From an uncultured Peptococcaceae bacterium (GTDB lineage: Bacteria > Bacillota > Peptococcia > Peptococcales > Peptococcaceae): a stretch of 9,250 nt of DNA. The position numbers were made by a program, and so were the translations under genes. The stretch is from the NCBI GenBank assembly GCA_934229395.1, contig CAKQDL010000060.1:1-9250 (forward strand). The letters are read 5' to 3'. The notes under the pieces are model-generated. The model did no database searches. It was not told the DNA's origin and saw only the letters and a program-made list of their open reading frames with translations. Shown here piece by piece: positions 6,238 through 9,250 of the stretch (the first letter of the stretch is position 1; every line of letters begins with the position of its first letter).

Positions 6238-6950
6238 TAAAACCTCACATCCAAATCCATGAGCCATTGTTTAAAATCGGTGCGGGTGCCTTGGGTATTG
6301 GTGGCGCCGCTGCGCACGATGTAGCCTTCGGTGAGCTTGACTTTTTTGCTCACATTCTCAATGCCCTGCCAGCTTGTTTCGGTGCCTGAGTCCTCTGCTT
6401 CGTAGCATACCACGGGGATGATGGTTTTTCTTTTAAGTTCGTGGCTTTCTAGGAAGGTGTAGACGGCCATTGGCATATCGCCAAACCAGTTTGGATAAAT
6501 GAGGATGATGTTGTCGTACGCATCCAAGCTCTCCATCTCATCCTCTAAGGCTGGACGGGTCTGTTTGAGCTGCTCCTTTTTGGCCATCTCGTAAACCTTT
6601 TCTTCATCGGCAGGATAAGGCTCCTTGAGTGTGATGTTGTAACGGTCTGCGCCGGTGATTTCTTGGGCCAGCTCGGCCATTTGCTCGGTATCGCCTACAA
6701 GGGCGTGGCCATCCTTGTTGAGGGTGGCGGAGGTGACAAGCTTGATGTCTTTATCAGGCGCCATGTTGTAGGACAGGCTAAAAACGGCGATGAGGGTATC
6801 GCTTTTTGCCTCATTATCTTCTTTATTTTGTTCCGCGCTTTGCTCTACAGCTGCGCTTGTTGCTGCTTGTGGCTCTGCTTTGTCGCCACAGGCTGTAAGT
6901 GTACATAAAATCAGCACAAGTAGGAGTGCCAAGCCCCATTTTTTCTTCAT
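6237..6950 (-). CDS. Lipoprotein flavodoxin
   Basis: A 237-residue membrane-anchored flavodoxin-like protein. A lysine-rich start (MKKKWG), a hydrophobic stretch and the lipobox LTAC (Cys21) mark a lipoprotein signal peptide, followed by a linker rich in Ala, Glu and Gln (22-50). The flavodoxin fold starts at DTLIAVFSLSYN (51-62). The FMN phosphate loop is the variant form with an insertion: FSLSYN, a loop of about 24 residues, then GDTEQMAELAQEITGADRYNI (86-106). The flavin-stacking segment IYPNWFGDMPMAVYTFLE is at 151-168. Such proteins probably carry electrons at the outer face of the membrane. ATG 6950 is preferred over ATG 6959 because AAAGGA (6959-6964) lies 8 nt before the former and directly abuts the latter. 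The stop overlaps the metallopeptidase start. Confidence 0.87.
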   Translation of the reverse strand: MKKKWGLALLLVLILCTLTACGDKAEPQAATSAAVEQSAEQNKEDNEAKSDTLIAVFSLSYNMAPDKDIKLVTSATLNKDGHALVGDTEQMAELAQEITGADRYNITLKEPYPADEEKVYEMAKKEQLKQTRPALEDEMESLDAYDNIILIYPNWFGDMPMAVYTFLESHELKRKTIIPVVCYEAEDSGTETSWQGIENVSKKVKLTEGYIVRSGATNTQGTRTDFKQWLMDLDVRF

Positions 6951-6979
6951 TGCTTTCATCCTTTCTTTCGTTAAGCTCT

Positions 6980-6988
6980 ATATTAACA
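6980..6988 (-). promoter_or_regulatory. Possible extended -10 promoter for the flavodoxin unit
   Basis: On the minus strand TGT-TAATAT (6988-6980) fits an extended -10 element (TGn followed by a five-of-six TATAAT variant). No convincing -35 lies 17 nt upstream (TGTGCC). The start would be near 6973, giving a short leader that just includes the AAAGGA ribosome binding site. Confidence 0.38.
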
Positions 6989-7059
6989 CACAAAGCGGTA
7001 TTGGCACAGCAATTGTGACAAATAACTCAAATTGACGGTGGTCTGCGCATGGTCATTTG

Positions 7060-7068
7060 TGCTACACT
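7060..7068 (+). promoter_or_regulatory. Possible extended -10 promoter for the second degV
   Basis: TGC-TACACT (7060-7068), preceded by another TG, fits an extended -10 element. A TTGACG at 7032-7037 is 25 nt upstream, too far to be a standard -35. The predicted leader is about 50 nt and ends in the strong AGGAGG at 7111-7116. Confidence 0.42.
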
Positions 7069-7124
7069 AACCTTATTGCTTTATGCCTCTGAGCATTTCA
7101 TTTTAAAACGAGGAGGAATCTCTT

Positions 7125-8024
7125 ATGTATCAGCTTTTTACAGATACCTCAGCAAATCTACCTACCCCCATCTGCCAAGAAAAAAACATCCACGTGATTC
7201 AGCTTTCCTATTATATCGACGATGTGGAGCAGGCTTGCCCCGACACCGAAGCCTTTGACGATGCGGCCTACTACAACGCCATGAAAAACGGCCAGGTGGT
7301 AACGACTTCGCAAATCACGCCGGCGCGCTTTGAGGAGGCCTTCCGCAGTGTGCTCGAGGCTGGCGATGACCTCATCTATATTGCTATGGCCCAAAAAATC
7401 AGTGGCACCTATGACCGCGCCTGCGCTGTGGCCGAGGCCTTGATGCAAGAATTTCCAGCGCGTCGCATTTTGGTCTTAAACACCAAGGGCGCTGGCTTTG
7501 GCGAGGGGCTCTGCGTCCTTGAGGCGGCACGCATCCGCGAGGAGGGCGGCAGCCTTGACGAGGCCTTTAAGCAGGCGGAGCGCGCGGCGCGCTATGTGTA
7601 TCAGGTTTTTACGGTAGATGACTTGAACTACCTTGGCCGCACCGGGCGCTGCTCCAATTTTAGCGCCTTTGTAGGGAGCGCCTTGGGCATTAAGCCTCTT
7701 CTCCAAGGCTCTGACGATGGCCAAATTGTGACCATCGAAAAGGCCCACGGCCGCCACAAGGCCCTCAAGTCCCTTGTAAAGCATTATACAAAAAACGTGC
7801 AAAACGCGGGCAGCCAAACCGTTTACATCAGCCACGCCAATTGCCCCGATGATGCGCGCGCCCTAGCAAACCTCTTGCGCGAGGCCGATGCGCCGAAGGA
7901 AATTGTGATTGCGGCCCACGAGCCAGCCACTGGCGCCCACTTGGGGCCTGGTGCCTTGGCGCTCTTTTTCATGAGCTACCACAACCGCGACACCAAAACA
8001 AACGACGAAGGCTATTTTGCCTAG
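7125..8024 (+). CDS. DegV family protein, canonical type
   Basis: A 299-residue DegV/FakB-type protein, expected to bind one fatty acid in the groove between its two domains and possibly hand it to a FakA kinase (not in this window). Canonical motifs are present in order: TDTSANLP at residues 6-13, TTSQITP at 60-66, SGTYDRA at 93-99, VDDLNYLGRTGR at 164-175, GIKPLL at 188-193, HGRHKALK at 208-215, and the C-terminal HEPATGAHLGPGALALFF at 265-282. ATG 7125 has AGGAGG (7111-7116) with 8-nt spacing. It is transcribed away from the flavodoxin gene across a 174-bp gap, and I see no strong terminator between it and the aminotransferase gene. It ends with a hydrophilic tail (NRDTKTNDEGYFA). It keeps the motifs that the other DegV at 4717-5550 has lost, so the two are likely not interchangeable. 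Confidence 0.93.
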   Translation: MYQLFTDTSANLPTPICQEKNIHVIQLSYYIDDVEQACPDTEAFDDAAYYNAMKNGQVVTTSQITPARFEEAFRSVLEAGDDLIYIAMAQKISGTYDRACAVAEALMQEFPARRILVLNTKGAGFGEGLCVLEAARIREEGGSLDEAFKQAERAARYVYQVFTVDDLNYLGRTGRCSNFSAFVGSALGIKPLLQGSDDGQIVTIEKAHGRHKALKSLVKHYTKNVQNAGSQTVYISHANCPDDARALANLLREADAPKEIVIAAHEPATGAHLGPGALALFFMSYHNRDTKTNDEGYFA

Positions 8025-8086
8025 AGTGCGCTAAAATTCAAAGAATTCCGGATTTTATAAACCAGGCATTTTTTTCAATTTTGCAC

Positions 8087-8114
8087 TTTCACTGTTTTAA
8101 AAAAGGTGTATAAT
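8087..8114 (+). promoter_or_regulatory. Probable promoter of the aminotransferase gene
   Basis: A perfect TATAAT at 8109-8114 is preceded at 16 nt by the weak -35 TTTCAC (8087-8092). A better-looking TTGCAC (8081-8086) is 22 nt away, too far for a normal spacer. Transcription from about 8121 gives a leader of about 33 nt with AAAGGAG at 8139-8145. The leader is too short for a T-box or leucine attenuator, so control, if any, acts at initiation. Confidence 0.6.
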
Positions 8115-8153
8115 AATGTCAACTGTTATACTACACACAAAGGAGTGCTTACA

Positions 8154-9182
8154 ATGAGCAAAAACATCGACTGGGGTAGCCTCGGTTTCGAGTATACCGC
8201 TACGGATTATCGTTACGTTTCTACATGGAAAGATGGCCAATGGGATGAAGGCAAGCTCATTACCGATCCTACCGTTCACATTTCTGAATGCGCTGGCGTG
8301 CTTCAATATTCCCAAACCTGCTTTGAAGGTCTAAAGGTTTACACCACCAAGGATGGTCGCACTGTCGCCTTCCGTCCAGACCTCAACGCAAAACGCCTCA
8401 TTGATTCCTGTGAACGTCTTGTCATTCCTTCCATCAGCGAAGAAAAATTCCTCAAAGCTTTGGATGAGCTCATCAAGGCCAACAAAGACTTCGTTCCTCC
8501 ATACGGTTCTGGCGCTTCCCTCTATGTGCGCCCATTCATCTATGGCAGCGGCCCTGTTATTGGTGTTGCTCCAGCACCTGAATTTGAATTCCGTATGATT
8601 TGCATGCCTGTTGGCCCATACTTCAAGGGCGGTGCAAAGCCAATCACCATCAAGGTTTCTGACTATGACCGTGCGGCCCCACACGGCTCTGGCCACATCA
8701 AGGCTGGTTTGAACTACGCTATGAGCCTCTACGCTGGCCAACAAGCTCACGCTGAAGGCTTTGCCGAAAATATGTACCTCGACCCAGCTACCCGTACCAA
8801 GGTTGAAGAAACTGGCGGCGCCAACTTCATCTTCATCACCAAGGACGGCAAGCTCGTTACCCCAAAGTCTGATTCCATCCTTCCTTCCATCACCCGTCGC
8901 AGCCTCGTTTATGTGGCTGAACACATCCTCGGCATGGAAGTAGAACACCGCGAAGTGCTCTTCTCTGAAGTACCAGACTTTGTAGAATGCGGCCTCTGCG
9001 GCACCGCTGCTGTTATTTCCCCAGTTGGCAAAATCAACGACCACGGCAAGGAAATCTGCTTTGCCAGCGGCATGGACGAAATGGGTCCTGTGATTAAAAA
9101 GCTCTACGATGCTCTTACCGGTATCCAAAGCGGTACTGTGGAAGCGCCAGAAGGCTGGATTCACGAAATCAACTGCGACTAA
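8154..9182 (+). CDS. ilvE: Branched-chain amino acid aminotransferase
   Basis: A 342-residue class IV (fold IV) PLP enzyme that interconverts leucine, isoleucine or valine and their 2-oxo acids using glutamate/2-oxoglutarate, in the cytoplasm. The length and motifs fit the type II (eukaryote-like) BCAT group: YSQTCFEGLK at 52-61, RPFIYGSG at 126-133, GSGHIKAGLNYA at 178-189 with Lys183 as the PLP lysine, EETGGANFIF at 218-227, LPSITRRSL at 243-251 and CGTAAVISPVG at 282-292. The ATG at 8154 has AAAGGAG at 8-nt spacing; an in-frame ATG at 8106 is rejected because it lies over the -10 element. Codon use is highly biased, as expected for an abundant enzyme. No other ilv or leu gene is in the window, so it may serve amino acid breakdown as well as synthesis. 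Confidence 0.95.
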   Translation: MSKNIDWGSLGFEYTATDYRYVSTWKDGQWDEGKLITDPTVHISECAGVLQYSQTCFEGLKVYTTKDGRTVAFRPDLNAKRLIDSCERLVIPSISEEKFLKALDELIKANKDFVPPYGSGASLYVRPFIYGSGPVIGVAPAPEFEFRMICMPVGPYFKGGAKPITIKVSDYDRAAPHGSGHIKAGLNYAMSLYAGQQAHAEGFAENMYLDPATRTKVEETGGANFIFITKDGKLVTPKSDSILPSITRRSLVYVAEHILGMEVEHREVLFSEVPDFVECGLCGTAAVISPVGKINDHGKEICFASGMDEMGPVIKKLYDALTGIQSGTVEAPEGWIHEINCD

Positions 9183-9216
9183 GCGCAACTCAAACGCTAA
9201 CCATTTTACTTTTTAT

Positions 9217-9250
9217 AAAAAAACAGCTGCACGAACGATTAGCCCTCGTT
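9217..9250 (+). terminator. Left part of a terminator cut by the window end
   Basis: An A7 run (9217-9223) precedes CAGCTGCACG, then AACGA (9234-9238), a 7-nt loop and TCGTT (9246-9250) at the last bases of the window. AACGA and TCGTT pair, and the sequence before them looks like the rest of a stem whose partner lies beyond the edge. It is probably the terminator of the aminotransferase gene. Confidence 0.6.

Noticed and set aside
8025..8080. Terminator sought after the second degV gene
   Set aside because: Only weak pairings (such as GGATTTT with ATAAACC) and a T7 run were found, not enough to call a terminator; readthrough into ilvE remains possible.
8115..8153. T-box or leucine attenuator in front of ilvE
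   Set aside because: The leader from the TATAAT promoter is only about 33 nt, too short for either.
8331..9188. 285-codon open frame antisense to the aminotransferase gene
   Set aside because: Same effect: a shadow of a highly biased gene with all BCAT motifs on the plus strand.

Overview
The window looks like chromosome of a low-to-mid-GC Bacillota (Firmicutes, probably Clostridia-like or a relative). The evidence is indirect: strong AGGAGG-type ribosome binding sites on almost every gene, two DegV-family proteins, a lipobox-type lipoprotein flavodoxin, extended -10 promoters and compact intrinsic terminators. I cannot name genus or species from sequence alone. No RNA genes, CRISPR arrays or intact mobile elements were seen.

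Left part (about 1-3410, minus strand). An aryl-sulfate sulfotransferase of the AssT type (1488-3410) is followed by an intrinsic terminator and then a Bcr/CflA-like MFS transporter (178-1395), which ends at a second strong terminator. The sulfotransferase has the family's catalytic His/Asn/Arg/His set. It lacks a signal peptide and lacks the cysteines expected next to the catalytic His, so it looks cytoplasmic.

Centre (3411-5614, plus strand). A LysR-type regulator (3694-4701) diverges from assT across a 283-bp control region. That region holds a perfect 8+8 bp inverted repeat over the likely lysR promoter, and a TATAAT promoter plus a 5'-end hairpin in front of assT. The regulator is followed 15 bp later by a divergent DegV-like protein (4717-5550), whose ribosome binding site overlaps the regulator's stop codon. 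LysR, AssT, the MFS carrier and this DegV may form one functional module for handling sulfated aromatic compounds; that is inference.

Right-centre (5548-6950). A long bidirectional terminator separates degV from a convergent two-gene unit on the minus strand: a lipoprotein flavodoxin (6237-6950) and a YgjP-type zinc metallopeptidase (5686-6237) joined by a TAATG stop/start overlap. Two 25-bp imperfect direct repeats, exactly 40 bp apart, lie between the terminator and the metallopeptidase stop.

Right part (6951-9250, plus strand). A canonical DegV protein (7125-8024) diverges from the flavodoxin unit. It is followed by a branched-chain amino acid aminotransferase (8154-9182) with its own TATAAT promoter and probably a terminator whose second arm falls outside the window. 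assT and this aminotransferase share a strongly biased codon choice that suggests high expression.
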